DNA of 64,000 nt from the NCBI RefSeq assembly GCF_003675325.1, contig NZ_CP033073.1:5146001-5210000 (forward strand). The letters run 5' to 3'. The DNA is from Streptomyces dangxiongensis (lineage in GTDB: Bacteria; Actinomycetota; Actinomycetes; Streptomycetales; Streptomycetaceae). Position numbers and translations under genes: made by a program. The notes below the pieces were generated by a model, which saw nothing but the letters and a program-made list of their open reading frames with translations, was not told where the DNA came from and ran no database searches. Within the stretch, counting starts at the first letter, position 1; the number at the start of each line of letters is the position of its first letter. Of this stretch, positions 8,075 through 18,104 are shown in pieces.

Positions 8075-9004
8075 GTGGAGTCCATCATCGCCAGCGCCAT
8101 AGCCGTTGTTGGAACCCTGCTTGGGTCGGGGATCACTCTGGCTTTTCAGCAGCGCACCACCGACAGGAGCCATGAGTTCGCCCGCCGCGAGAAGCTTCGG
8201 CAGGAGCGACTCGATGCCTACTCCGCCTATGCAGGCGCGTTGGTCAACTACCGCCGCTGCCTGGTCCATCTTTGGTTCTGCGAGCACGAGCAGCCACCAC
8301 CCGAGGACCCCGCCGCCGTGCGTATCCGCGCCTACGACCTGCGCTCCAACGCCCAGGAGGCCCTCTTCCGAGTGCAGATGCTGACAGACGACGGCAGGCT
8401 GAGCCGGACTGCGGAAGACGTACTCACGGGCATCACGACGCTGCCCAAGGTGGACAGCAGGGCCGAGCTGGACGAGGTGAGAGCGCAGACCCGTGACGAC
8501 ATCAGCCGACTCGTCGGCTCAGCGAAGCAGCATCTTTGCTGTGCTTGCACAGGCCGCTGGACTGAACCCGAACGCCTTCGGGAACCGCACCACATGCGCA
8601 CCAGATCGAGCGGGGAACAGGGGGGAACCACGGTGAAAACAACCAGTCCAGACGAGGCCGCACCACAGCCGTTCGCGCAGGACAGTGCCCAGGCTGGCCA
8701 CAAAGAACCGCAGCTTCCCAAGCTGAGGGCTGTGCGAGGAGAACACTCGGCGCCGTCCCCACGGCCCGGCCGGCGTGGCTGCTCCCGACGACGGTGCTGC
8801 ACCGTGGCTGAGGCCGATAGGGGTGCAGCGAGGCATACGCGCGCCTGGTCGGTCGGCGTGCCCGCCGTCGTGGCTGGCTGTCGTCGGCTGAGGTTCGTGC
8901 GGCCTGGTCGGAGGCGTCCGGCGTCGATCAACCGGCGAGTCTGCGTGATCGGCCCTGGGCCGTCCCTGGGCCGTGCGAGGGTGCCCCAGGTCGACCGACG
9001 GTGA
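8075..9004 (+). CDS. Small membrane-anchored helical protein, probably frame-disturbed after residue ~155
   Basis: The GTG-initiated product begins with one hydrophobic helix (SIIASAIAVVGTLLGSGITL) followed by a charged helical cytoplasmic region rich in Arg/Glu, with YSAYAGALVNYRR near residue 50. This layout is a common uncharacterised Streptomyces family of about 150-160 residues. Here the frame stays open to 309 residues, but after about residue 155 the sequence becomes Arg/Cys/Pro-rich and no longer resembles a natural protein. In the +1 frame near 8530 a more protein-like tail (SIFAVLAQAAGLNPNAF) continues to a TGA overlapping a GTG at 8633. A frameshift or a readthrough into decayed sequence is likely. 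Function unknown. Confidence 0.45.
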   Translation: MESIIASAIAVVGTLLGSGITLAFQQRTTDRSHEFARREKLRQERLDAYSAYAGALVNYRRCLVHLWFCEHEQPPPEDPAAVRIRAYDLRSNAQEALFRVQMLTDDGRLSRTAEDVLTGITTLPKVDSRAELDEVRAQTRDDISRLVGSAKQHLCCACTGRWTEPERLREPHHMRTRSSGEQGGTTVKTTSPDEAAPQPFAQDSAQAGHKEPQLPKLRAVRGEHSAPSPRPGRRGCSRRRCCTVAEADRGAARHTRAWSVGVPAVVAGCRRLRFVRPGRRRPASINRRVCVIGPGPSLGRARVPQVDRR

Positions 9005-9151
9005 CCGCGAGTGACAGGCGAGCCGCAGCCCGCAGCGGCGAACCTCCAGGTCAGCGCCCCCCGACCTCACGGGTTTCCCCCCAGGGGTGGCGGTCAGGCA
9101 AGATGGGGTGTATCTGCCCACTGCCAGTTTCAAGCTGCCGGACGGTTTCCT

Positions 9152-10816
<1,665 letters not shown>

Positions 10817-10822
10817 TCGGTC

Positions 10823-11251
10823 TTGCGCCACATCTACCGCTGCCCGCTGCGCTGGGCGGACATGGACGCGTACGGCCACGTCAACAACGTGGTCTTCCTC
10901 CGCTACCTGGAGGAGGCGCGTATCGACTTCCTGTTCCGCCCGGACAAGGACTTCAAGCAGGGGTCCGTGGTGGCGCGCCACGAGATCGACTACAAGCGGC
11001 AGCTCGTCCACCGGCACGCGCCGGTGGACATCGAGCTGTGGATCACCGAGATCAGGGCCGCGTCCTTCACCCTCTCCTACGAGGTGAAGGACGGTGACCT
11101 CGTGTACGTACGGGCCTCGACGGTCATCGTCCCGTTCGACTTCGAGGGCCAGCGTCCGCGGCGGATCACCGCGGAGGAGCGCGAGTTCCTCCAGGAGTAC
11201 ATGGACGCGGCCGACGACGCCCGGACCGAGGGGGAGGCCGTCGCCGCATGA
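10823..11251 (+). CDS. Acyl-CoA thioesterase, hotdog (YbgC/4HBT) family
   Basis: A 142-residue single hotdog domain. The active-site signature RWADMDAYGHVNNVVFLRYLEEAR matches the 4-hydroxybenzoyl-CoA thioesterase pattern (catalytic Asp in WADMDAYGHVNN). It hydrolyses acyl-CoA thioesters; substrate cannot be predicted. TTG 10823 lies 6 bp after ettA, so the two are likely co-transcribed, and the next gene overlaps by 4 bp. Confidence 0.88.
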   Translation: MRHIYRCPLRWADMDAYGHVNNVVFLRYLEEARIDFLFRPDKDFKQGSVVARHEIDYKRQLVHRHAPVDIELWITEIRAASFTLSYEVKDGDLVYVRASTVIVPFDFEGQRPRRITAEEREFLQEYMDAADDARTEGEAVAA

Positions 11252-11925
11252 CGGTGCTCCACCTGGACGACGAGACGGAGGCCGCGGACCTCGCCGCCTT
11301 CCTCTCCCGGCTGCTCCACTACGACCGTGGAGCCGCGGTGCGTCTCCAGGCGGCCGGCACGGCGCTCGCCGTCTTCGGCCGGCCGCCGTCCTTCGAGGTG
11401 CTGGCGGTCCGCGCGGTGCGGCTGGCCAAGCCGTACGAGCACGGTCTCGACGTCACCCTCGACGTGACCGTCTCCGCCGGTGAGTTCCTGGAGTCCGTGG
11501 CCGAGCGGGCGGCCACCGCCGGCGTCCCGGGCGCCGTCACGGGGCCGCCGTGGGCCGGTGTGCTGCCGCCGCGGGCCGGCTGGCGGGCCGAGCCGGGACC
11601 GCCCGCGCCGGACGCGCTGCGCGCCACGGTCGCCGCCGCGGTGGCCGAGTTCCGGTCGCGCACCGAGGAGCTGGGGCCGCAGGGGCGGACCCGCGCGGAG
11701 CTGGACCGGATCGGGCGGGACATCTGGTCCCGGCGGATCGACGGCACCCGGCTGCCCGTACGGGCCGTGCACGCCGCCCAGTCCCTCGGTTTCCTGCGGC
11801 CCGGGACCGAGCCCGGGGACCTCGGGGTGTTCTCCTCGGGGGCGTGGCTCCGGCTGCGCACCCCCTACGGGTCCGTCGCCGTCCGGCAGACCGGGCTGGA
11901 GTCCCTCGGCCTCAGCGTGCGCTGA
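11248..11925 (+). CDS. Conserved actinobacterial protein of unknown function
   Basis: The ATG overlaps the thioesterase stop codon (ATGA), so translation is probably coupled. The 225-residue product is Ala/Arg-rich, has no signal peptide or membrane segment, and no motif I recognise. Its N-terminal half (FLSRLLHYDRGAAVRLQ) looks like a compact alpha/beta domain, and a RIGRDIWSRR segment follows a variable Pro-rich linker. Its coupling suggests a role with the thioesterase or with EttA, but nothing in the sequence shows which. Confidence 0.75.
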   Translation: MTVLHLDDETEAADLAAFLSRLLHYDRGAAVRLQAAGTALAVFGRPPSFEVLAVRAVRLAKPYEHGLDVTLDVTVSAGEFLESVAERAATAGVPGAVTGPPWAGVLPPRAGWRAEPGPPAPDALRATVAAAVAEFRSRTEELGPQGRTRAELDRIGRDIWSRRIDGTRLPVRAVHAAQSLGFLRPGTEPGDLGVFSSGAWLRLRTPYGSVAVRQTGLESLGLSVR

Positions 11926-12000
11926 GCCGCGCGCGGGTCCTCCGTACGGCTCACCGTGCGCCGTACGACCGTGGGCCTCGGGCGTCGAGCCGGGCCGCCG

Positions 12001-12053
12001 CCCGTGCCGGCCCGGGGCTGCCCGTGGAGCACGGCGACGGTCGCCGGCACGGG
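12001..12053. terminator. Bidirectional hairpin between convergent genes
   Basis: CCCGTGCCGG (12001-12010) pairs with CCGGCACGGG (12044-12053). It sits in the gap between the convergent unknown gene and the haemoglobin gene. Confidence 0.5.
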
Positions 12054-12063
12054 GGCGCCGGGG

Positions 12064-12468
12064 TCAGTCGGGGGTGTTCACCATCGACGCGGCGGCGTAC
12101 GTCAGGTAGTTCCACAGCGTCCGCTCGTGCTCCTCGGACAGGCCCAGCTCGTCGACGGCCGTCCGCATGTGCCGCAGCCAGGCGTCGTGCGCCGCCCGGT
12201 CCACGGTGAACGGGGCGTGCCGCATCCGCAGCCGGGGGTGGCCGCGGTTCTCGCTGTACGTCGTGGGGCCGCCCCAGTACTGCATCAGGAACAGGGCCAG
12301 CCGTTCCTCGGCCGGACCCAGGTCCTCCTCCGGGTACATCGGCCGCAGGACCGGGTCACCGGCGACTCCCTCGTAGAACCGGTGGACGAGCCGGCGGAAG
12401 GTGTCCTCGCCGCCGACCTGCTCGTAGAAGGTCTGCTCCTGAAGCGTGCCGCGCCGAATCTCGGTCAC
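12064..12468 (-). CDS. glbO: Truncated haemoglobin, group II (trHbO type)
   Basis: A 134-residue 2-over-2 globin. [19 protein letters not shown] is the N-terminal helix pattern, [20 protein letters not shown] and [10 protein letters not shown] follow, and the proximal haem-ligating His is in [10 protein letters not shown]. Group II globins of actinobacteria bind O2/NO and are linked to redox and NO protection. GTG 12468 is chosen because it follows GAGGCAATCC and the family starts there; the frame extends upstream to 12597 without resemblance. It is divergent from the methyltransferase gene with a 167-bp promoter region between them. Confidence 0.92.
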   Translation of the reverse strand: MTEIRRGTLQEQTFYEQVGGEDTFRRLVHRFYEGVAGDPVLRPMYPEEDLGPAEERLALFLMQYWGGPTTYSENRGHPRLRMRHAPFTVDRAAHDAWLRHMRTAVDELGLSEEHERTLWNYLTYAAASMVNTPD

Positions 12469-12635
12469 GTTGGATTGCCTCACATCTGTGTGCCGGTCCG
12501 CCCCTGGGCTCGTTCGGCCGGGGGTCCGGGGACGCCCCCGGGAATTGCAGTACCCGTCCATCGTCTCAGACCCGGTGACCGAGGACTCCGGGCTCATGGA
12601 CCGGCCCCGGCCGGACGCGACCCTACTGTGGAGGC

Positions 12636-13613
12636 ATGGGCGCCTACGACACGGAGACCGAGGGACTCGCCGCCACGGCGCGGGCCGCGCTGGTACGGGA
12701 GATCGACGCCGACGGGGCCTGGACCGGGGACCCGGCGTGGCGGGAGGCGTTCACGGAGGTGCCCCGACACCTGTTCGTGCCGTACTACTACGTCGCCGGG
12801 CCCCGCGGCTACGAACGCCGCTGGGGCGAGAGCGACGACCGGCAGGCCCGCAGACGCTGGGTGCGCGGCGCCTACGCGGACGCCCCGCTCGCCACCCGGC
12901 TGCGCGACGGCGAACTCCTCTCCTCCAGCAGCCAGCCCTCGCTGATGGCACGGATGCTGGTCGCGCTGCGCGTCCGGGACGGCGACCGGGTCCTGGAGGT
13001 GGGCGCCGGCACCGGCTACAACGCGGCCCTGCTCGCCCACCGGCTCGGCGACGACGGCCTCGTCACCACCATCGACCTGGAGCCGGAGATCACCGAATCG
13101 GCCCGGCAGCACCTCGCGGCGGCCGGCTTCCACCCGGTCGTGGTGACCGGCGACGGCGCCCGCGGGGTGCCCGAACGCGCCCCCTTCGACCGGATCATCG
13201 CCACCTGCGAGCTGCCGACCGTCCCGCGCGCCTGGATCGCCCAGTGCCGCCCCGGCGCCCGCGTCCTCACCCCGATGGCCACCGGACTGCTGACCCTCAC
13301 CGTGCACGGCCGGGAGCACGCCGAGGGCCGCTTCCTGCCCACGGCCGCCTTCTTCGTCCCGCTGCGCGGCGAGGGCCGCACGGAACCCGAGGACGTGTCC
13401 CTCGCCGGACTGCCGGGCCGGGCCCGCGCCGAGGAGCCGTTCCGCTTCCTGCTCGGGCTGACCCGGGGAACCCTCGATCCGCTGGAGGCGTACGCGCTGT
13501 GGGAGCGCGAGGGCAGGCCGGACCGCGGCCGGTACGGCGTCACGGTCGGCGGCGGGCGCGCCTGGGCGTGGCTGGACGACCCGGAGGGGCCGTACCGCTG
13601 GCCCCTGCCGTGA
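12636..13613 (+). CDS. Protein-L-isoaspartate O-methyltransferase-like SAM methyltransferase
   Basis: The 325-residue product has a PCMT-type domain: [11 protein letters not shown] near residue 45, [13 protein letters not shown] (substrate loop) and the SAM-binding motif [21 protein letters not shown] near residue 120, then [12 protein letters not shown] and [14 protein letters not shown] enzymes repair isoaspartyl residues; in actinomycetes related proteins also modify natural products. The extra ~90 C-terminal residues beyond a typical 220-residue PCMT are found in the long actinobacterial form. The gene is convergent with the FHA gene, only 6 bp apart. Confidence 0.85.
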   Translation: MGAYDTETEGLAATARAALVREIDADGAWTGDPAWREAFTEVPRHLFVPYYYVAGPRGYERRWGESDDRQARRRWVRGAYADAPLATRLRDGELLSSSSQPSLMARMLVALRVRDGDRVLEVGAGTGYNAALLAHRLGDDGLVTTIDLEPEITESARQHLAAAGFHPVVVTGDGARGVPERAPFDRIIATCELPTVPRAWIAQCRPGARVLTPMATGLLTLTVHGREHAEGRFLPTAAFFVPLRGEGRTEPEDVSLAGLPGRARAEEPFRFLLGLTRGTLDPLEAYALWEREGRPDRGRYGVTVGGGRAWAWLDDPEGPYRWPLP

Positions 13614-13619
13614 TCGCCC

Positions 13620-15275
13620 TCAGCCCCGGCGGACGGTGATCGACGTCCAGGCGCCCACGTGCACCCGGTCGCCGTCCTGGAGCGGCACCGGCACGAACGG
13701 CTGGATCGGCTCCTCGGACATGTTGACCGTGGTGCCGTTCGTCGAGTTCTGGTCCACGACCGCCCAGCCGCCGTCCGGCTGCTGCACCAGCACGGCGTGC
13801 TGGTGCGAGACGCCCGGGTCCTCCGGCGGCACCGACAGGTCGATGTCGGGGGTGTCACCGGTGGAGTGCCGGCGGCGGCCGATGGTGACCTGGTTCCCGG
13901 TGAGCGTGCGCTGCTGCTCCGGCGAGTACGCGGGCAGGTTCAGGCCCGCGGCCTCGGGGCCGGAGCGCTGCATCATCGCCATGAAGTACTCGCGGTCCGG
14001 GCCTATGGTCGCGGTCCAGGTGGCCGACCGCGGTGCGTGCGGCGAGTGCGGTGCCTGCGGGAAGCCGCCCGGCCCGGGAGGCGGGGCCTGGGTGGCGCCG
14101 GGCTGCGGGTAGCCGTAGCCGCCGCCGGGGCCCTGGCCGGGTCCGGACGGGTCGGAGGACGACGGCGGGGACAGCACCCAGTCGTCGTCACCGGCCCGGG
14201 TCCGGCCGCCCTCACGCGGGAAGGCGGACGGAGCCGGGGCGCCGGTCTGCTGGAACGCCTGCGGGGCACCGCCGTGACCCTGACCCTGGCCCTGGCGTTG
14301 ACCCGGGCCGTGGCCGCCGAAGCCGGACGGTCCGCCGGGACCCTGACTCTGACCGTGGCTCTGACCGCCCCCGAAGCCGGAGGGACCGCCGGAGCCGGGA
14401 CCCTGTGACCCCTGACCCTGCCCCTGACCACCACCGAAGCCGGACGGGCCACCAGGACCCTGCCCCTGCCCCTGGCCGCCGCCGAAGCCGGAGGGTCCGC
14501 CGGGCCCCTGGGGACCCTGACCGCCGCCGTACCCCGAGGGTCCGCCGGAGCCGGGGCCCTGGGGACCCTGCCCTTGCCCCTGACCGCCGCCGAAGCCGGA
14601 CGGACCGCCGGGGCCCTGGGGACCCTGACCCTGGCCGCCGCCGAAGCCGGGCCGGCCGGGCTGGCCCGGGACCGTGCCCGGGGTGCCGGGGAAGGGCGGT
14701 GGGGTGCCGGGGCGGCGCTGGTTCCCGGGGCCGAAGGGGGGCGCGCCCGTGGGGCCGGGGGTGGTCGGCGGGCCGGAGGGGCGCCGTTCACCGGCGAACG
14801 GCGTCGGACCCGACGGCTCGCTGGTGAAGGACGGGAGCGGCTCGGCGGGCCGGTTCATCTGCGAGGGACGGGAGCCCTGGTACTCGTACCCGTCATCGCC
14901 GCCGTACGTCGCGCTCGGCGGCTGGAACCGCGGCTGCGGCGAGCGCGGGGCGGCCGGGGCGGCCGGTGTGTACGAGGTGGCCGTGTTGGTCAGGAAGTTC
15001 CACCGGCACTCCTCGCAGAACGGCGCGCCGCCCTCGCGGGGCGTACGGCACTGCGGGCACAGCTCCGGCTCCGGGGCGGACCCGGTGTGCGGGCGTCCGG
15101 CGCCGGTCCGGCCGCCAGGACCGCCGGGACCGCCCGGGCCGGCGGGCGGCGGGAAGCCGTAGCCACCGGCGGGCGGCGGCGGAGGGGGCGGAGGTACGGC
15201 ACCGGCCATGCGGTGACCGCAGACCTCGCACCAGTCGTCGGAACCCGACTGGTGTCCGTTCGGGCAGGTCGGCAT
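13620..15275 (-). CDS. FHA-domain protein with zinc ribbons and Gly/Pro/Gln-rich repeat linker
   Basis: The 551-residue product starts with a Cys pattern MPTCPNGHQ...CEVCG and a second one CPQCRTPREGG..CEEC near residue 75-100, consistent with zinc ribbons. Residues about 200-340 are a collagen-like linker built from PSGFGGGQGQGQGP units. The C-terminal ~100 residues are an FHA domain: VTIGRRR, GVSHQHAVL and NSTNGTTVN hold the conserved Gly-Arg, Ser-x-x-His and Asn-Gly phosphothreonine-contact residues. FHA domains bind phosphothreonine, so this is the likely reader of the kinase in the same gene set. It is the last of seven minus-strand genes, 58 bp after the vWA gene. Confidence 0.9.
   Translation of the reverse strand: MPTCPNGHQSGSDDWCEVCGHRMAGAVPPPPPPPPAGGYGFPPPAGPGGPGGPGGRTGAGRPHTGSAPEPELCPQCRTPREGGAPFCEECRWNFLTNTATSYTPAAPAAPRSPQPRFQPPSATYGGDDGYEYQGSRPSQMNRPAEPLPSFTSEPSGPTPFAGERRPSGPPTTPGPTGAPPFGPGNQRRPGTPPPFPGTPGTVPGQPGRPGFGGGQGQGPQGPGGPSGFGGGQGQGQGPQGPGSGGPSGYGGGQGPQGPGGPSGFGGGQGQGQGPGGPSGFGGGQGQGQGSQGPGSGGPSGFGGGQSHGQSQGPGGPSGFGGHGPGQRQGQGQGHGGAPQAFQQTGAPAPSAFPREGGRTRAGDDDWVLSPPSSSDPSGPGQGPGGGYGYPQPGATQAPPPGPGGFPQAPHSPHAPRSATWTATIGPDREYFMAMMQRSGPEAAGLNLPAYSPEQQRTLTGNQVTIGRRRHSTGDTPDIDLSVPPEDPGVSHQHAVLVQQPDGGWAVVDQNSTNGTTVNMSEEPIQPFVPVPLQDGDRVHVGAWTSITVRRG
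14270..14690. repeat. Imperfect tandem repeats coding for the FHA-protein linker
   Basis: Repeating words such as CCGCCGAAGCCGGA and CCCTGACCCTG recur about nine times, in-frame, encoding GFGGGQGQG-type units. Length is probably variable between strains. Confidence 0.7.
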
Positions 15276-15333
15276 GTCGGTGCTTCCCCTTCTCCTGAGG
15301 GTCCGTCTGGATCGCTGCGATCGCTTCCAGGAG

Positions 15334-16677
15334 TCACTTCTTCACACGGACAGTCTTCGTGGACCGGGTCTCCAGAGTCATCTCGTCCGCCTCCGCGACC
15401 CTCGTCTTCAACCGCACAGTACCTGTCGCGGCGTCGACCACGTCCACCACCTTCGCAAGCAGTTTCGCAGTATCCGCGTTCCCCGAGGCGCTCGCGAGCT
15501 GAACCGCGCGCCCCAGTTTGGCCGTTGCTCCGTCGAAATCGCCCGCTTTGCGAAGGTCGAGGCCCTTCTGGATGACATGCGCCAGTTCGGCCTGCCCGGT
15601 GTAGTGGGCGACTTGGGGGTTGATCGAGGTGGAGGCCGTCATGTCGGCCGTCCACACGGCCCGTACGAGCCCCTGCGCGCCGAGGTTCTGTACCGTTCCG
15701 TCCGGTTGTGGGACGACCAGGGAGACCCGTGCGGCGAGCATCTCCTGCCCGATCCCGGCCGGCGGGACCGCGACGCACACGTGGTAGTCGCGGGACTCGT
15801 CGCCCCAGGACCCGGTGGGATAGTCCCCGGCGCGTGGCCCGGCCTCGGTGCGGCGGCCGGTCAAGTCCTCCATGACAGGGGCGACTTGCTTGACGAACCG
15901 GATGGCCGTGCCGACCGGTGTCCACACCCGCAGGGCGACGTCGGCGACCTCCTTGCCCATCACCGTCTCCATCATCCGCGTGAAGTCGGCGGCCAGGCCG
16001 GCCGGGTCGGCGACTATGTCGGCGGTGCCGAGCAGCGCGGAGGCGATGCCTGTGACGTCTTTCACTTCCCAGTCGGTGCCCACGCCCCGCGCGTCACAGG
16101 TGAACCGTCCGGCGCACGCCTCCAGCGTGGCCCGCAGGTCGTCCGCCGACTCGTGCTCGTTGCGGCCGTCGGTGAGCAGGATGCCGTGCCGGATGGTGAC
16201 GTCCACCGAGGACAGCAGCCGGTCGGCGAGCCGCAGCCAGGTGCCGATGGCCGTACCGCCGCCCGTGCTCAGCCGGTGCAGCGCCTGCTTGGCCTGCTCG
16301 CGGGTGACGCCGTCGGCGACCGCGAGGCGTCCGCCGCCCGGGTAGATCTCCTTGGCGACGTGGGTGCCGCCGATCACCGCGAAGTGCGTGCCGTCGCGCA
16401 GGGTGTCGATCGCGGCGGCCGTGGCGTCCCGCGCGTTGCGCATCTTGGCCGACGGGTGGTCCATGGAACCCGAGCAGTCGACCATGACCGCGACGGCGGC
16501 GGACGGCTGCCGCCCCGGTGTGTGGACGGGTGCGGTGACGGCGCCGCCGGCGGTGCCGCCGCCGGTCGCCGTCACCGTCACGACGGCGTTGACCTCGCTG
16601 CCGCCCTCGGGCAGGTACTCGTTCTGGTAGACGTCCACCGAGAACTGCGGCACGTTCGGCTTCGCGAAACTGGCCAT
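15334..16677 (-). CDS. von Willebrand factor A domain protein
   Basis: A 447-residue cytoplasmic protein with a vWA domain starting near residue 70. The MIDAS motif is VMVDCSGSMD (DxSxS), with GGTAIGTWL and ILLTDGRNE as the later metal-site loops. The last ~100 residues carry a VWA-accessory helical region ending in KSTKTVRVKK. ATG 16677 is chosen because the product begins FAKPNVPQFSVDVYQNEYL, the usual start of this actinobacterial family; the frame runs upstream to 16971. vWA domains mediate metal-dependent protein contacts. It lies between the PP2C and FHA genes and is probably part of the same phosphorylation complex. Confidence 0.9.
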   Translation of the reverse strand: MASFAKPNVPQFSVDVYQNEYLPEGGSEVNAVVTVTATGGGTAGGAVTAPVHTPGRQPSAAVAVMVDCSGSMDHPSAKMRNARDATAAAIDTLRDGTHFAVIGGTHVAKEIYPGGGRLAVADGVTREQAKQALHRLSTGGGTAIGTWLRLADRLLSSVDVTIRHGILLTDGRNEHESADDLRATLEACAGRFTCDARGVGTDWEVKDVTGIASALLGTADIVADPAGLAADFTRMMETVMGKEVADVALRVWTPVGTAIRFVKQVAPVMEDLTGRRTEAGPRAGDYPTGSWGDESRDYHVCVAVPPAGIGQEMLAARVSLVVPQPDGTVQNLGAQGLVRAVWTADMTASTSINPQVAHYTGQAELAHVIQKGLDLRKAGDFDGATAKLGRAVQLASASGNADTAKLLAKVVDVVDAATGTVRLKTRVAEADEMTLETRSTKTVRVKK

Positions 16678-16775
16678 GCTGCTTCCACATCCCCCTCGGA
16701 CACCTCGCGGACGCGAGGCGACGCAGATGAGCGGACCGGTCCCCTCCGGTCCGCCGAGGCCTCCCCGTTCCGGCC

Positions 16776-18101
16776 TCAGGCCGATCCTGCCCCCTGGCGC
16801 GGCGCGGGGAACGGCAGCACGGCCACTGTTACGTTGTCGTGGCCCCCGCCGTCCAGGGCGTGGCCGACCAGCACCCGGGCGCTGTGCAGCGGACGGACCG
16901 CCGCGTCCGCCGGCACGACCTCGGACAGCTCCTCCGCCGACTCGGCGTAGTTCCACAGCCCGTCGGTGCACACCACCACGGTTCCGGGCCGGTCCGGCTT
17001 GAACGACGCGGTGTGCGGGTCCAGTTCGTAGGCGTCGGCGCCGAGCCAGCCGGTGATCGCGTGGGCCCGCTCGTCGGCGTACGCCTCGGCCTCGCTCATC
17101 AGGCCGGCGGCGACCATCTGCGCGGCCCAGGAGTCGTCCTCGGTCAGCCGGGCCGGCGGCGCGCCGCGGTCGGCGGGCACCCAGTAGGCCCGGCTGTCGC
17201 CGACCCAGCCGACGACCAGCAGCCCGGAGGTGACCACCGCGCCGACGATCGTGCAGGCCGGCGCGTTCTGGTGCGGGGCCTGCTCACGGGCCGTGGCGGG
17301 CTCCTCGGCGAGCGCGTTGACCGCCTGCGCGGCGGCGACGATCGCCTCGTGCATCGCCTGCTGCGGGTGGGTGCCGCGCGGCAGGGCGGCCAGCAGGATG
17401 TCACCGGCCGCCCGGGAGGCGGCCAGGGACGCGTCGTCGGGGCGGGTCGCGGACGACACGCCGTCGCAGACGACCGCCAGCGCCGCCGGGGTGCCGTCCG
17501 GCAGCGTGGTGTGGCCGACGGCGAAGGCGTCCTCATTGCGGTGGTGGCGCAGCCCGCGGTCGCTGACGGCGGCGACCGGACCCGACTCCCGCTCCAGGTG
17601 GTCGCGTTCGCGGGGCTGGGCGTGTCCGCAGTTCTCGCAGTAGCCGTCGCTGTCCACCCGGCCCGCCCGGCAGGCCACGCACACGGTCGCGGGAGCGGCC
17701 GGGGTGCCGGGATCGGCGGACAGCCGTGGGTCCGGTGCCTGGAGCGGGTACTCGTCGGGCTCCGCCGGCCGGTCGAACCGCACCCCGGAGCCGGTGGACC
17801 GCTCGGCGTCGGGCTCGTGCCCGGCCAGCGGGGTGCCGCCCGAATCGGTGCCGGGCAGGTCGGCCGGCAGGAGCACCCCGGGCGGGGTGCCGGCGGAGCC
17901 CGGCGGCTCGGGGGCCGGCCAGTCCACACCGTCGCCGGGCGCGCCGGGACCGTTCATGGTCATGGTCGGCTGGTCCTGGGGGGAAGCGGGCACCACCGAG
18001 AGGTCGTACCCGCACGCTCCGCAGAACAGGTCACCCGGTTCGACGGGCTCCGCGCAGCTCGGGCACTTCGGCAGTGCGGCCTGCTGGGGCATCTGCGACA
18101 T
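16776..18101 (-). CDS. PP2C-type Ser/Thr protein phosphatase with N-terminal zinc ribbons
   Basis: The 441-residue product has two Cys4 ribbons (CPSCAEPVEPGDLFCGACG at residues 13-31 and CVACRAG...CENCG near 140-160), a Pro/Asp-rich linker and a PP2C domain over about residues 170-435. Metal-site motifs are intact: SDRGLRHHRNEDAF, VVCDGVSS, VGWVGDSRAYW, CTDGLWNY and GGHDNVTVAV. It should dephosphorylate Ser/Thr substrates of the neighbouring kinase. Start codon ATG 18101 is only 3 bp after the kinase stop, so the two are co-translated or coupled. Confidence 0.93.
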   Translation of the reverse strand: MSQMPQQAALPKCPSCAEPVEPGDLFCGACGYDLSVVPASPQDQPTMTMNGPGAPGDGVDWPAPEPPGSAGTPPGVLLPADLPGTDSGGTPLAGHEPDAERSTGSGVRFDRPAEPDEYPLQAPDPRLSADPGTPAAPATVCVACRAGRVDSDGYCENCGHAQPRERDHLERESGPVAAVSDRGLRHHRNEDAFAVGHTTLPDGTPAALAVVCDGVSSATRPDDASLAASRAAGDILLAALPRGTHPQQAMHEAIVAAAQAVNALAEEPATAREQAPHQNAPACTIVGAVVTSGLLVVGWVGDSRAYWVPADRGAPPARLTEDDSWAAQMVAAGLMSEAEAYADERAHAITGWLGADAYELDPHTASFKPDRPGTVVVCTDGLWNYAESAEELSEVVPADAAVRPLHSARVLVGHALDGGGHDNVTVAVLPFPAPRQGAGSA

Positions 18102-18104
18102 CGA

